Positions 41,666-50,099 of a DNA stretch of 64,000 nt are shown here, one piece after another (positions within the stretch are counted from its first letter, which is position 1; every line of letters starts with the position of its first letter). The translations under genes were made by a program, and so were the position numbers. Source of the DNA: Clostridiales bacterium (GTDB lineage Bacteria > Bacillota > Clostridia > Lachnospirales > Lachnospiraceae); the NCBI GenBank assembly GCA_021201535.1, contig JAJQEU010000120.1, positions 1 to 64,000 on the forward strand. Direction: 5' to 3'. The notes under the pieces were generated by a model that was given only the letters and a program-made list of their open reading frames with translations, was not told the DNA's origin and searched no databases.

Positions 41666-42842
41666 GCTTTGTCTCTCCTTTCTCCAGGCTCTCCCACACC
41701 GGGGACATATTTCTGAGATACTCGATCACTCCCGGCAACTCCTTTACCACATACTCAACCTCTTCCATCGTGTTGTACTCCGAAAGAGTCAGCCTCAGGG
41801 ATCCGTGAGCGATCTCATGCGGCAATCCGATCGCCAGAAGCACATGGGACGGATCCAGAGATCCGGATGTGCAGGCAGAACCGGAGGAAGCCTCAATCCC
41901 CTTCATATCCAGCAACAGGAGCAATGACTCGCCCTCGACGCCCTCAAAACAGAAATTTACATTGCCCGGAAGCCGTTTTGTCGGGTGTCCGTTCAGCTTC
42001 GAATGCGGAATCTGAGAGAGTCCCTCGATCAGGCGGTCGCGCATCGCCGAAACCTTCACCTCATTCTCCTCCCTGTGTGAAAGTATGTCCTTTAAGGCTG
42101 CTGCCATGCCGATGATTGCGGGGATGTTTTCCGTGCCGGCGCGCTTTCCTCTCTCCTGGGCGCCGCCCTCAATGAGGTTCGAAAGGACGATCCCCTTCCT
42201 CGCATAGAGACATCCCACCCCTTTCGGGCCGTGGAACTTGTGCGCGGACAGGGAAAGCATGTCGATATTCTGCTCTTTTACATTAATAGCGAGATGGCCG
42301 ACAGCCTGTACCGCGTCCGTGTGGAAGAAAACATTCTTTTCCTTACAGATGGCGCCGATCTCAGCGATGGGCTGAATGCTGCCGATCTCATTGTTCGCAT
42401 ACATCACGGTCACCAGACAGGTGTCCGGCCGGATCGCCGCCTCAAGCTCATTGAGACAGACCATACCCTCCTCGTGAACATCCAGATAAGTGACCTCGTA
42501 TCCCTCCTTTTCCAGCTTCTGCAGCGTGTGAAGCACTGCGTGATGCTCAAAAGCGGTGGAAACAATATGCTTTTTGTTTTTCCTCGCGCCCCATTTCGCG
42601 GCGGAGATAATCGCCTGGTTGTCCGCCTCGCTGCCGCCGGAAGTGAAAATAATTTCTCTGGGCTGTGCGCCCAGGCAGTCGGCGATATCAGACCGTGCCT
42701 GCTCCAGCTTTTCCTTCGCCAGCTGGCCGACGGTATGGAGGCTGGAAGCGTTCGCGTATGTCTCCTGCAGAGCAGGTATCATCGCGTCCAACGCCGCCCG
42801 GCTCATCGCGGTCGTCGCCGCGTTGTCAAAATATACATTCAT
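41655..42842 (-). CDS. nifS: Cysteine desulfurase
   Basis: A 395-aa PLP enzyme that removes sulfur from cysteine as a protein persulfide for Fe-S cluster assembly. The PLP lysine is in SLSAHKFHGPKGVG near residue 203. HTDAVQAVGH near 175-184 is the cofactor-contacting block. The active-site cysteine loop is SSGSACTSGSLDPSHVL near 319-335, with the short-loop (NifS/IscS group I) pattern. Start: ATG at 42842 with AGAAGGAGA upstream. It has a strong promoter and no Rrf2-type regulator next to it. Works with NifU encoded by the overlapping next gene. Confidence 0.96.
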   Translation of the reverse strand: MNVYFDNAATTAMSRAALDAMIPALQETYANASSLHTVGQLAKEKLEQARSDIADCLGAQPREIIFTSGGSEADNQAIISAAKWGARKNKKHIVSTAFEHHAVLHTLQKLEKEGYEVTYLDVHEEGMVCLNELEAAIRPDTCLVTVMYANNEIGSIQPIAEIGAICKEKNVFFHTDAVQAVGHLAINVKEQNIDMLSLSAHKFHGPKGVGCLYARKGIVLSNLIEGGAQERGKRAGTENIPAIIGMAAALKDILSHREENEVKVSAMRDRLIEGLSQIPHSKLNGHPTKRLPGNVNFCFEGVEGESLLLLLDMKGIEASSGSACTSGSLDPSHVLLAIGLPHEIAHGSLRLTLSEYNTMEEVEYVVKELPGVIEYLRNMSPVWESLEKGETKHVI

Positions 42843-42863
42843 ATTGTGATCTCCTTCTTAATT

Positions 42864-42888
42864 AAATCATATTTTTTCTATATGATTT
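42864..42888 (-). promoter_or_regulatory. Leader hairpin of nifS
   Basis: AAATCATAT and ATATGATTT form a perfect nine-pair AT-rich stem near the start of the nifS leader, about 20 bases upstream of the ribosome binding site. It may be an operator or an mRNA structure. Confidence 0.45.
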
Positions 42889-42901
42889 CAAACCAGGTGT
42901 T

Positions 42902-42930
42902 ACTATATCATTCTATTTCCTGTATGTCAA
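42902..42930 (-). promoter_or_regulatory. Promoter of nifS-nifU
   Basis: On the minus strand a perfect TTGACA, a 17-base spacer and TATAGT. A CTATT...AATAG inverted repeat overlaps the -35 and spacer, a likely operator position. The regulator is unknown. Confidence 0.8.
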
Positions 42931-43016
42931 TAGGATTTAAGGAAATTAAACTCCTGTATTTTTTTAGGATTTAATCTTTCCATATTTCAGGATCTGTCGC
43001 AAAATAACATGAGTAC

Positions 43017-43105
43017 AACTTTTTCAAGCGACTTTTTATGATTTTTGCAACTTTTTCAAGGGACTTTTTATGAAATACAAAACTTTTTCAAGGAAATTTT
43101 TTGTC
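43017..43105. repeat. Three tandem copies of a 32-bp unit
   Basis: Units beginning AACTTTTTCAAG start at 43017, 43049 and 43081, an exact 32-bp period. The first two share 25 bases apart from one difference; the third is diverged after AACTTTTTCAAGG. On the minus strand each carries CTTGAAAAAGTT with a -35-like TTGAAA. They lie upstream of the nifS promoter and may be binding sites. Confidence 0.8.
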
Positions 43106-43118
43106 TTACAGCACACGG

Positions 43119-43154
43119 AATTCCCCGCAGCCGATCCGGCAGCCGCGGGGAATT
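43119..43154 (-). terminator. Terminator-like hairpin after phoR-type kinase
   Basis: AATTCCCCGC and GCGGGGAATT form a perfect ten-pair stem around a 16-base GC-rich loop, about 30 bases past the kinase stop codon. There is no U-tract, so termination may be partial or factor-dependent. Confidence 0.5.
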
Positions 43155-43186
43155 TATATACTGTCATATACTGTCCTGAATAGTTA

Positions 43187-44650
43187 CTAAAATTTTACTG
43201 TGATCTCAGTTCCTCTCCCGATCTCGCTCTCAAGAAAAATATCCGCGTCATGCAGTTCCACGATGTGCTTCACGATCGCCAGCCCCAGGCCGGTACCGCC
43301 GGTCTCCTTGGAACGGCTCTTATCCACGCGGAAGAACCGCTCAAACACCCGTTCCTGCATATCCTTCGGGATGCCGATTCCCGTATCCGAAACTGTCAGC
43401 ACCGGATGGTCATTTTCTTTGTACACACGCACTTCCACCCGGCCGCCCTCGTTGTTGTAGCGGATCGCGTTCTGACAAAGATTGTCGATGAGCTCCGTGA
43501 TCATGGATTTGCAGCCGCGCATCATGCAGGGTTCGCCCTGCAGGGTCAGGCTGATATTCCGGCGCTCAGCGTTCAGTTTCAGCAGTTCCATCATCCCCTG
43601 GGCCGTCTCATAGAGATCCATCGGTTCAAACAGAAAACGCTCGTCCTCTCCGCTGTCAAGCTCCGAAAGCCGGATGATATCGTTGATCAGTGTCAGAAGG
43701 CGGTCAGCATTCTGGCGAATCTGTTCCGCAAAACGGGTCTCCTGCTCCTCATCCACCATATGGTTCTCGATCAGCTCCGCGTAGCCGGAGATCGCGGTCA
43801 GCGGCGTCTTCAGCTCATGGGAAACATTCGCGGTAAAATCCTGGCGGCTCCGCGCCGCCGAGAGGATATTTTCATGCTGCTGACGGATCGTATTGACAAA
43901 GGGAACCAGCTCTTTATACACCGGCGCACGGGCAGCGTCCCCGATATTTTCCGCCATCTGATCGATCGGCGCCAGAAGCTTCCGGGTCAGCAGATGGGAA
44001 ACCAGAATGCAGCAAACGATAATGATCGCCACAACCAGAATGATCACCGGAAAAACTGTCATAAAAACACTGAAAATACTGCGCACATCTGCCGCCAGAC
44101 GGAGTACCGACCCGTCGTCCAGCAGAACCGCGTAGTATACCGTGGTCATATTCATCGTGTCAGAGTTTCGAACGCTCTCTCCCTCTCCCGTCGCCATCGC
44201 ATCCGCAATCTCCGGCCGGTCAGAATGATTTTCCAGCTCGGCGGCATCCGCGTCATTGTCATACAGCACTTCGCCTTCCGGGGAAACCCAGGTAATGCGA
44301 AGCGACTTGTCTTCACCGAAAACAGCTTCCAGTTCCGCCAGGCCGCCGCTGTTGTCCGCGTCCGCATTTGCTTCTGAGTCTGCATCTGCATCTGTATCTG
44401 CATTTGCATCTGCGCCGTCATTATCCTGTCCGTCATTCGCGCTGGCAGTTTCTGCATCGTCTGAACCGCCGGTTTCTGTATTTTCCTGCACAAAAAGTCC
44501 GGTCGCCTTCAGGATTCCCGCATTCACGCGCAGGTCATTTTTAACCTGTTTCTGAAACAACCCGTAAAAAACAAAGGTCACGCAGATCATGGTGGCAATC
44601 ACGGCCACGACAGAGATGGCAATCAATCGAAAATTGATTTTTTTCTTCAT
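43187..44650 (-). CDS. phoR: PhoR-type sensor histidine kinase
   Basis: A 487-aa membrane sensor kinase. An N-terminal helix (about residues 8-30) and a second helix near 195-220 frame an extracytoplasmic loop. That loop contains a striking low-complexity Asp/Ala/Asn stretch (ADANADTDADADSEANADAD). The phospho-acceptor His lies in FTANVSHELKTPLTAISGY near 280, and the ATPase domain shows the N, G1 and G2 boxes (DTGIGIP, GGTGLGLAIVKHIV). Start: ATG at 44650 with AAAGGAGG upstream. The neighbouring regulator, Na/Pi transporter and pst genes identify it as the phosphate sensor by context. Confidence 0.9.
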   Translation of the reverse strand: MKKKINFRLIAISVVAVIATMICVTFVFYGLFQKQVKNDLRVNAGILKATGLFVQENTETGGSDDAETASANDGQDNDGADANADTDADADSEANADADNSGGLAELEAVFGEDKSLRITWVSPEGEVLYDNDADAAELENHSDRPEIADAMATGEGESVRNSDTMNMTTVYYAVLLDDGSVLRLAADVRSIFSVFMTVFPVIILVVAIIIVCCILVSHLLTRKLLAPIDQMAENIGDAARAPVYKELVPFVNTIRQQHENILSAARSRQDFTANVSHELKTPLTAISGYAELIENHMVDEEQETRFAEQIRQNADRLLTLINDIIRLSELDSGEDERFLFEPMDLYETAQGMMELLKLNAERRNISLTLQGEPCMMRGCKSMITELIDNLCQNAIRYNNEGGRVEVRVYKENDHPVLTVSDTGIGIPKDMQERVFERFFRVDKSRSKETGGTGLGLAIVKHIVELHDADIFLESEIGRGTEITVKF

Positions 44651-44728
44651 GCGTAATCCGCCTCCTTTACGATTGTTCGCACAATCAACCTCAACATCCA
44701 TGCGCAATCCGCCTGCTTTGCAGGCTTC

Positions 44729-45397
44729 TTAGTCTATCACATATCCCACATTCCGCACGGTCCGGATCCTGCTGCCGGCGTCGCCGAGCTTCTGTCGGAG
44801 CGTCTTGATGTGCATATCTACGGTCCGGGACTCTCCCTCGAACTCGGTTCCCCAGACCTGCCGCATAATCGACTCTCTGGAGAGCACGACGCTCGGATTT
44901 GTCATGAGATACCGCAGCAGCTCATATTCCTTAAAGGTAAGCTCCAGCTGCCGGTCATCCACAAACACAAGATGTCGGTCATGATCGATCACGATATTGC
45001 CGAGCCGGAGCACCTTCGGCTCTCTGGACTCCGTACGCCGCAGCAATACCTTCACGCGGGTGATCAGCTCCATGATGGAAAACGGTTTTTTGATATAATC
45101 ATCTGCGCCGTCGTCCAGCCCGCGGATCATATCCATTTCCGTCGCCTTGGCCGTCACCATGATGACAGGCAGACGCTTCGTCGCCGGATTTGACCGTAAC
45201 TTTTTTAGTATATCATATCCGTTTTCATCCGGCAGCATAATATCCAGAAGCACCAGATCCGGTATGATCTCCTCCAGTTTTTTATAAAAATCCTTCGCTT
45301 TCTCAAACGCACAGACCATATAATTGCTGTTTTTCAAAGCAATCGCCTCAATCTCACGGATACTGCTGTCGTCTTCTACTATATAGATCAATGCCAT
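44729..45397 (-). CDS. phoP: PhoP/PhoB-type response regulator
   Basis: A 222-aa OmpR-family regulator. The receiver domain has the acidic pocket (IVEDDSS near 5-11), the phospho-accepting Asp in LVLLDIMLPDENGYD near 51, and the conserved Lys in DDYIKKPF near 101. The C-terminal winged helix ends RTVDMHIKTLRQKLGD...VRNVGYVID. Start: ATG at 45397 with AAGGGTGGG upstream; the track start at 45439 is a TTG and unlikely. It follows the Na/Pi transporter by 38 bases and precedes the kinase gene by 78, so the three form one transcript controlled by the box cluster at 47.4-47.5 kb. Confidence 0.92.
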   Translation of the reverse strand: MALIYIVEDDSSIREIEAIALKNSNYMVCAFEKAKDFYKKLEEIIPDLVLLDIMLPDENGYDILKKLRSNPATKRLPVIMVTAKATEMDMIRGLDDGADDYIKKPFSIMELITRVKVLLRRTESREPKVLRLGNIVIDHDRHLVFVDDRQLELTFKEYELLRYLMTNPSVVLSRESIMRQVWGTEFEGESRTVDMHIKTLRQKLGDAGSRIRTVRNVGYVID

Positions 45398-45435
45398 TTT
45401 ACACCCACCCTTATCTTTATTACCAATGACGGTTT

Positions 45436-47376
45436 TCAATCATTTTCCGAAATTTTTCTTTTGGTTTTCTTCTTTTTTGACTTCTCTTTCTTTGATTTTT
45501 CAGAAGTTCGGTCTTTTTTCTTCGAAGTTTTTCCTGACGACCCGCTTTTCTTTTTCCCCGAAGCATCCTCTACCCCGTTTTCCGGCAATTCTGCCGGGAC
45601 ATCCAGTTTCATTTTCTCCGGCAGTACATATTTTTCACGGATCCTGCGGTAATCCTCACGGAACTCAAGCCGTTCCTCCTCCGGCACCTTATACGCCGGC
45701 TCCGGCACATCCCCGCTGTACACCCGGACCATACAGGCTCCGATGTAGGAACAGTGATCCAGAACATGCTCAAAGGCTGTGATCACATCCTCCAGAATCA
45801 ATCCGGCCTCCATGGAACACCTTCCGGCGCGCAGCCGGTCGACATGCCGCTGCCGCAGCTCCACGCTCATCTCATCGATGGCCTCCTCAAATGCCTCGAT
45901 CTGCTTCGCCATCGTCAGGTCATTTTTCCGAAAAGCATGCGTTGTATGGCCGACTACATCCTGCACGGCTCTGCAGTATACCATCAGTTCATCCATACCG
46001 CTGTCCGTGATTTCTATGCCTTCCCGATACATATCCGCCGCCAGACAACCGATGGAAGCCGCATGATCCGCCATCCGTTCAAAATCACGGATACACTGCA
46101 GCATGACGGATACCTCCCGGCTGTCCGTCAGAGAAAGCCTTCGGCTGCTCACCTTCATCAGATAATCGCTCAGCGCTTCTTCATAATGATCCGCCTCCTG
46201 TTTCAGCTGACGGATCTGAGTCTCCCGCTCCTCTGAATAATCATTCAGAAGTTCGACCGCGCATGACAGAGATTCTCCGATTCGTTCTGACATCTTCACC
46301 GTCGTGTCCATGCAGATTTTCACTGCAAAACCGGGTTTTTCCAGAAACCTGTCATCCAGAACAGCCAGCGTGTCCGGTTTCATGTCGACCGATTCTGCCC
46401 GGTCCGGAATCGTCCAGGTCGCCAGCTTTACGAGAAAATTGCCGAACGGGAACCAGGCGATGCAGCAGGCAATATTGAACAGGCTGTGAACCACAGCGAT
46501 TCCCGCCGCGTTCGCCGCATCGCCCAAAAACGCGAACCTGACAAATGCATTGACCAGATAAAAGACCGCCATAAACACGACCGTTCCGATCAGATTGAAA
46601 TAAAAGTGGATCATGGCCGCCCGCTTTGCGTTCTTTCCCGCTCCGACCGCGGAGATCAGCGCCGTTACACAGGTTCCGATATTCTGCCCCATGATGATCG
46701 GAATCGCCGCGCTGTATGGGATCGCCCCCGTCGCGCAGAGCGCCTGCAGAATACCGATTGATGCGGAAGAACTCTGAACCACAGCCGTCAGCACCGCTCC
46801 GGCCAGCACGCCGAGCAGCGGATTTGAAAACATCGTCAGGATGGAGAGGAACCGTTCGTTATCCGCCAACGGCTCCACCGCACCGCTCATCGTCTCCATC
46901 CCGAACATCAGCACCGCAAAACCGAGCAGAATCGCACCGACATCCTTTTTCGTCTGCTTTCCTTTTGCCGACATGTAAAGCACGATGCCGATCACAGCCA
47001 GAATGGGAGAAAAAGAGGACGGTTTCAGCATGGTGAGAAAAAAGCCGCCGCCCTCGATTCCGGTCAGGGACAGAATCCATGAGGTCACCGTCGTGCCGAT
47101 ATTAGCTCCCATGATCACGCCCACGGCCTGCGTCAGCTTCATAATGCCGGAATTCACAAAACCGATGACCATGACCGTCGTCGCCGACGAACTCTGGATC
47201 ACCGCCGTCACCACCGTGCCCAGAAGCACGCCCTTCAGGCGGTTGGACGTCAACCGCTCCAGAATACTGTCCAGCCTGCCGCCGGACACGCGGACCAGAC
47301 CGTCTCCCATCGTATTCATTCCAAACAGAAACATAGCAAGTCCGCCAAGCAATGTCAACACTGAAAAAATATTCAT
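45436..47376 (-). CDS. Na/Pi cotransporter family protein with PhoU-like C-terminal domain
   Basis: A 646-aa transporter of the NptA/PNaS family that imports phosphate with sodium. The two inverted halves each contain the substrate motif: QSSSATTVMVIGF near 60 and QSSSASIGILQA near 205, each followed by a GANIGT or GQNIGT helix. Residues 340-560 form a PhoU-like helical domain thought to regulate transport. The tail is an extreme Lys/Ser-rich stretch (SKKKDRTSEKSKKEKSKKKK) that may be disordered. Start: ATG at 47376 with AAAGGAG upstream. First gene of the transporter-phoP-phoR unit, downstream of phoU. Confidence 0.93.
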   Translation of the reverse strand: MNIFSVLTLLGGLAMFLFGMNTMGDGLVRVSGGRLDSILERLTSNRLKGVLLGTVVTAVIQSSSATTVMVIGFVNSGIMKLTQAVGVIMGANIGTTVTSWILSLTGIEGGGFFLTMLKPSSFSPILAVIGIVLYMSAKGKQTKKDVGAILLGFAVLMFGMETMSGAVEPLADNERFLSILTMFSNPLLGVLAGAVLTAVVQSSSASIGILQALCATGAIPYSAAIPIIMGQNIGTCVTALISAVGAGKNAKRAAMIHFYFNLIGTVVFMAVFYLVNAFVRFAFLGDAANAAGIAVVHSLFNIACCIAWFPFGNFLVKLATWTIPDRAESVDMKPDTLAVLDDRFLEKPGFAVKICMDTTVKMSERIGESLSCAVELLNDYSEERETQIRQLKQEADHYEEALSDYLMKVSSRRLSLTDSREVSVMLQCIRDFERMADHAASIGCLAADMYREGIEITDSGMDELMVYCRAVQDVVGHTTHAFRKNDLTMAKQIEAFEEAIDEMSVELRQRHVDRLRAGRCSMEAGLILEDVITAFEHVLDHCSYIGACMVRVYSGDVPEPAYKVPEEERLEFREDYRRIREKYVLPEKMKLDVPAELPENGVEDASGKKKSGSSGKTSKKKDRTSEKSKKEKSKKKKTKRKISEND

Positions 47377-47411
47377 TCGAACTCCTTTTCCGCCGCTCAC
47401 CGGGCGGAGAT

Positions 47412-47543
47412 TTTACACAGGAGCGGCTGTACATTTTACAGCCGCTTACAATCTTTACATTCTTTACTTTGTTTTAAAAACTTTTTACATTGTAAAGTAT
47501 CTATGTAAAATCCAAAGAGTTCTGTATGTAAAATATATGTAAA
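47412..47543 (-). promoter_or_regulatory. Cluster of TTTACA/TGTAAA boxes (candidate Pho boxes)
   Basis: About ten TTTACA-like or TGTAAA hexamers lie within 132 bases. On the minus strand two TTTACA copies are spaced exactly 11 bp (TTTACATATATTTTACA), the spacing of Bacillus PhoP direct repeats. TTTACATTGTAAA is a 13-base palindrome. A GCGGCTGTA/TACAGCCGC hairpin (47423-47445) lies closer to the gene. I infer PhoP control of the transporter-phoP-phoR unit. Confidence 0.6.
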
Positions 47544-47547
47544 ATTT

Positions 47548-48189
47548 TTATCTGCGCTCGCCGCTGATCGTATAGATCACCCACTTGGAGATATTCTCGG
47601 CGTGATCACCGATCCGCTCAAAATATTTCGCGACGAGAAGCAAATCGGCCGCGACCTCCGTATAGGCGGATTTTTCCTGAATCAGCTTCGTCAGAGTCTG
47701 TTTGGATTCTACAAAAAGCGCGTCCATGATATCATCCTGTTTCGATACTTCCTCCGCCTGTCTGATATCCCGGTTCACAAAAGCCTGGACGGCATCCACC
47801 ACCATGACCATGCTCTCCGCCGCCATCTTTTTGATGACCTCCATCTCCGGCAGCTCCCGCGCGTCCGCCAGATAGATGGATATCTCCGAGATGTCCGCCG
47901 CGTTATCGCCGATCCGCTCCATGTCCGCAACCATCCGGAGCGCGGAGGAGACAAGCCTCAGATCCGAGGCTACCGGCTGTTGCTTCATCAACAGCTTCAT
48001 ACACAGACCTTCGATGTCACGCATCTGATGGTCGATCTCATCATCATACTCCACGTTGCTCTTCGCCTTTTCCACATCGTGATGCACAATTGACTCGATC
48101 GCAAACTCTATCGCCTGCTCGATCATATGTCCCATCGTGATCAGGCCGCCGTTCAGCTCATTTAACTGCTTGTCAAAATGATTTCTCAT
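47548..48189 (-). CDS. phoU: Phosphate signalling complex protein PhoU
   Basis: A 213-aa protein of two PhoU three-helix bundles. It links Pst transporter activity to the PhoR kinase and lowers phosphate-starvation signalling when phosphate is ample. The repeat metal-binding motif is seen as EYDDEIDHQ near 45 and in the second half as SKQDDIMDAL near 147. RMVADMERIGDNAADISE near 80 and YFERIGDHAENISKW near 189 are the classic paired PhoU motifs. Start: ATG at 48189; the upstream GAAAGGAAA is slightly far. It follows pstB by 29 bases. Length is normal. Confidence 0.95.
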   Translation of the reverse strand: MRNHFDKQLNELNGGLITMGHMIEQAIEFAIESIVHHDVEKAKSNVEYDDEIDHQMRDIEGLCMKLLMKQQPVASDLRLVSSALRMVADMERIGDNAADISEISIYLADARELPEMEVIKKMAAESMVMVVDAVQAFVNRDIRQAEEVSKQDDIMDALFVESKQTLTKLIQEKSAYTEVAADLLLVAKYFERIGDHAENISKWVIYTISGERR

Positions 48190-48218
48190 TCTTCTTATTT
48201 CCTTTCTGTCCCCCTGTA

Positions 48219-48974
48219 TCATCCGAACCTTCCCGTGATGTAGTCTTCGGTTCTCTTATCCGTCGGCATGGAGAAAATCTGGTCGGTCTGTCCGTACTCC
48301 ACCAGGTCTCCCAGAAGAAAGAAGGCCGTCTGGTCGGACACGCGGACTGCCTGCTGCATATTATGCGTCACCATCACGATCGTATAATTCTTTTTCAGTT
48401 CCATGGCGAGATCTTCGATCTTAGACGTTGAGATCGGATCCAGCGCCGAGGTGGACTCATCCATCAGCAGCACCTCCGGCTCCACCGCCAGAGCGCGTGC
48501 GATACAGATCCTCTGCTGCTGCCCGCCGGACACTGCCAGGGCGCTCTTCTTTAATTTGTCCTTTACTTCATCCCAGATCGCCGCGTCCCGCAGAGACTTT
48601 TCCACGATCTCATCCAGCTTTCCCTTTACGTGAACGCCGTGGGTACGCGGGCCGAACGCCACATTGTCATAGATGCTCATGGGGAAGGGATTCGCCTTCT
48701 GAAATACCATGCCGACTCTCTTGCGCAGCAGATTGACGTCCGTATTTTTTGAATAAATATCCTCCCCGTCCAGCGAGATCAGGCCGTCGATCTTACATCC
48801 CTCGATCAGATCGTTCATTCGGTTTAAGGATTTTAAAAGCGTCGATTTCCCGCAGCCGGAGGGTCCGATAAAAGCGGTGATCTGTTTTTCCTGAATTTCC
48901 AGATTGATATTTTTTAACGCGTGAAAATCACTGTAATGGAGATTCATGTTTTCTACTGTCATTTTTATATTCAC
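48219..48974 (-). CDS. pstB: Phosphate ABC transporter ATP-binding protein
   Basis: A 251-aa ABC ATPase that powers phosphate import through PstA/PstC. Walker [17 protein letters not shown] lies near 37-52, the Q-loop follows in [14 protein letters not shown] near 84, the signature is [15 protein letters not shown] near 149, and Walker B is [13 protein letters not shown] near 170. Start: GTG at 48974, eight bases after AGAGG, better placed than the internal ATG. It is separated from pstA by 186 bases that contain a strong hairpin, so its expression may differ from pstCA. Directly upstream of phoU. Confidence 0.96.
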   Translation of the reverse strand: MNIKMTVENMNLHYSDFHALKNINLEIQEKQITAFIGPSGCGKSTLLKSLNRMNDLIEGCKIDGLISLDGEDIYSKNTDVNLLRKRVGMVFQKANPFPMSIYDNVAFGPRTHGVHVKGKLDEIVEKSLRDAAIWDEVKDKLKKSALAVSGGQQQRICIARALAVEPEVLLMDESTSALDPISTSKIEDLAMELKKNYTIVMVTHNMQQAVRVSDQTAFFLLGDLVEYGQTDQIFSMPTDKRTEDYITGRFG

Positions 48975-49037
48975 TGTTTTTTCCTCTATCTATCATATGA
49001 TTTAAGCGACAAAGGGGTATGATACTACGGTCCCCAA

Positions 49038-49074
49038 GGTCAGAAATACGGATGAGAGCATCCGATTTCTGACC
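49038..49074. repeat. Hairpin between pstA and pstB
   Basis: GGTCAGAAAT(A)CGGATG pairs with CATCCGATTTCTGACC (16 pairs, one bulge, four-base loop). Flanking GACAAAGGG/CCCTTTGTC and ATGATAC/GTATCAT segments could form alternative stems. No U-tract follows on the minus strand. Possibly an mRNA processing or attenuation element within the pst operon. Confidence 0.65.
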
Positions 49075-49160
49075 CTTTGTCCCTTGTATCATCATGTCTC
49101 ATGCCACTCTTCTTAAACACACAGCTCATTACATACGAACCGCGAACCGTATGCCACTGT

Positions 49161-50099
49161 TCACTCCTTCTTCATCTGGTTCGCGATCCGTGCCGAGAGC
49201 ACATTGATCACCAGAACCATGACCAGCAGCACAACCGCCGTAGCGAAAGCCTGATCTGTGTGAAGTCCCTCCTGGGAAAGTACATACATATGTACCGAAA
49301 GCGTCCGGCCTGAGGAGAACAGATTTTTCGGAAGCTCTGCTACCGTTCCGGCCGTGTAGATCAACGCCGCCGTCTCGCCCGCGATACGGCCGGTCGCCAG
49401 AATGACGCCGGAGAGAATGCCGGGGACAGCGCTCGGGAGAACAATACGGAACACCGTGCGGAGCTTTCCTGCCCCCAGGCCAAAGCTTCCCTCGCGGTAG
49501 CTGTGGGGAACCGCCATCAACGCTTCCTCCGTGGTTCGAAGGACCGTGGGAAGTACCATGATCGCCACTGTCAGAATTCCCGCGAGCAGGGAATACGACA
49601 TATTAAAAAAGCTGACAAAGAACAGCATGCCGAACAGGCCGTACACGATGGAGGGAATACCGGTCAGCGTCTCAGCCATCATCCGGATGATTTTGACCAG
49701 CTTGTTGCCCTTCTTCGCGTACTCCACCAGGTAAATGGCGGAAAACACGCCGATCGGCACCGCGATTGCCAGCGCCACGCCGATCATGATCAGTGTATTA
49801 ATAATGGATGGCAGCATGGATACATTATCCGTCGTATATTTCAGGGAAAAGAGGGAGGGCGTAAGATTCGGAATGCCCTTCACCAGTATGTAAATGATCA
49901 GGAACCCAAGCATGAAGATGGTAAACGCCGCCGCCGCAAAGACAAGGGTTTTCAAAACCTTTGAGCCAGCATAAAACCGTTTTGTTTTCATGACAACGCC
50001 TCTGCCCCATCTCTTCCGGCGGACCGCATTCACGACGCCGTTCCCGTTTGTTTCTTTCGTTTTCATAAGACTGTCCGTATCGGATTTTTTCGTTTTCAT
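49161..50099 (-). CDS. pstA: Phosphate ABC transporter permease PstA
   Basis: A 312-aa membrane permease with about six helices. The cytoplasmic loop that contacts PstB shows the EAA-type motif in EALMAVPHSYREGSFGLGAGKLRTVFRIVLPSAVPGI near 193-228. A charged N-terminal extension of about 45 residues contains the tetrapeptide MKTK three times (positions 1, 12 and 37), the last of which fits the usual PstA start. The first ATG (50099) overlaps the pstC stop and has GGAGAGCAGG upstream, so the long form is plausible, but MKTKRFYAG could also be a start. Coupled to pstC. Confidence 0.93.
   Translation of the reverse strand: MKTKKSDTDSLMKTKETNGNGVVNAVRRKRWGRGVVMKTKRFYAGSKVLKTLVFAAAAFTIFMLGFLIIYILVKGIPNLTPSLFSLKYTTDNVSMLPSIINTLIMIGVALAIAVPIGVFSAIYLVEYAKKGNKLVKIIRMMAETLTGIPSIVYGLFGMLFFVSFFNMSYSLLAGILTVAIMVLPTVLRTTEEALMAVPHSYREGSFGLGAGKLRTVFRIVLPSAVPGILSGVILATGRIAGETAALIYTAGTVAELPKNLFSSGRTLSVHMYVLSQEGLHTDQAFATAVVLLVMVLVINVLSARIANQMKKE

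Larger units (their letters stand above)
42843..43186. other. Regulatory gap upstream of nifS
   Basis: This 344-base region holds a leader hairpin, the nifS promoter with a partial palindrome, a three-copy 32-bp tandem repeat and, at the far end, the terminator-like hairpin of the phoR gene. It is AT-rich and contains no credible ORF. Confidence 0.7.

Noticed and set aside
43017-43105. CRISPR array
   Set aside because: There are three tandem units with a 32-bp period, but the units are contiguous without unique spacers, and no cas genes are present.
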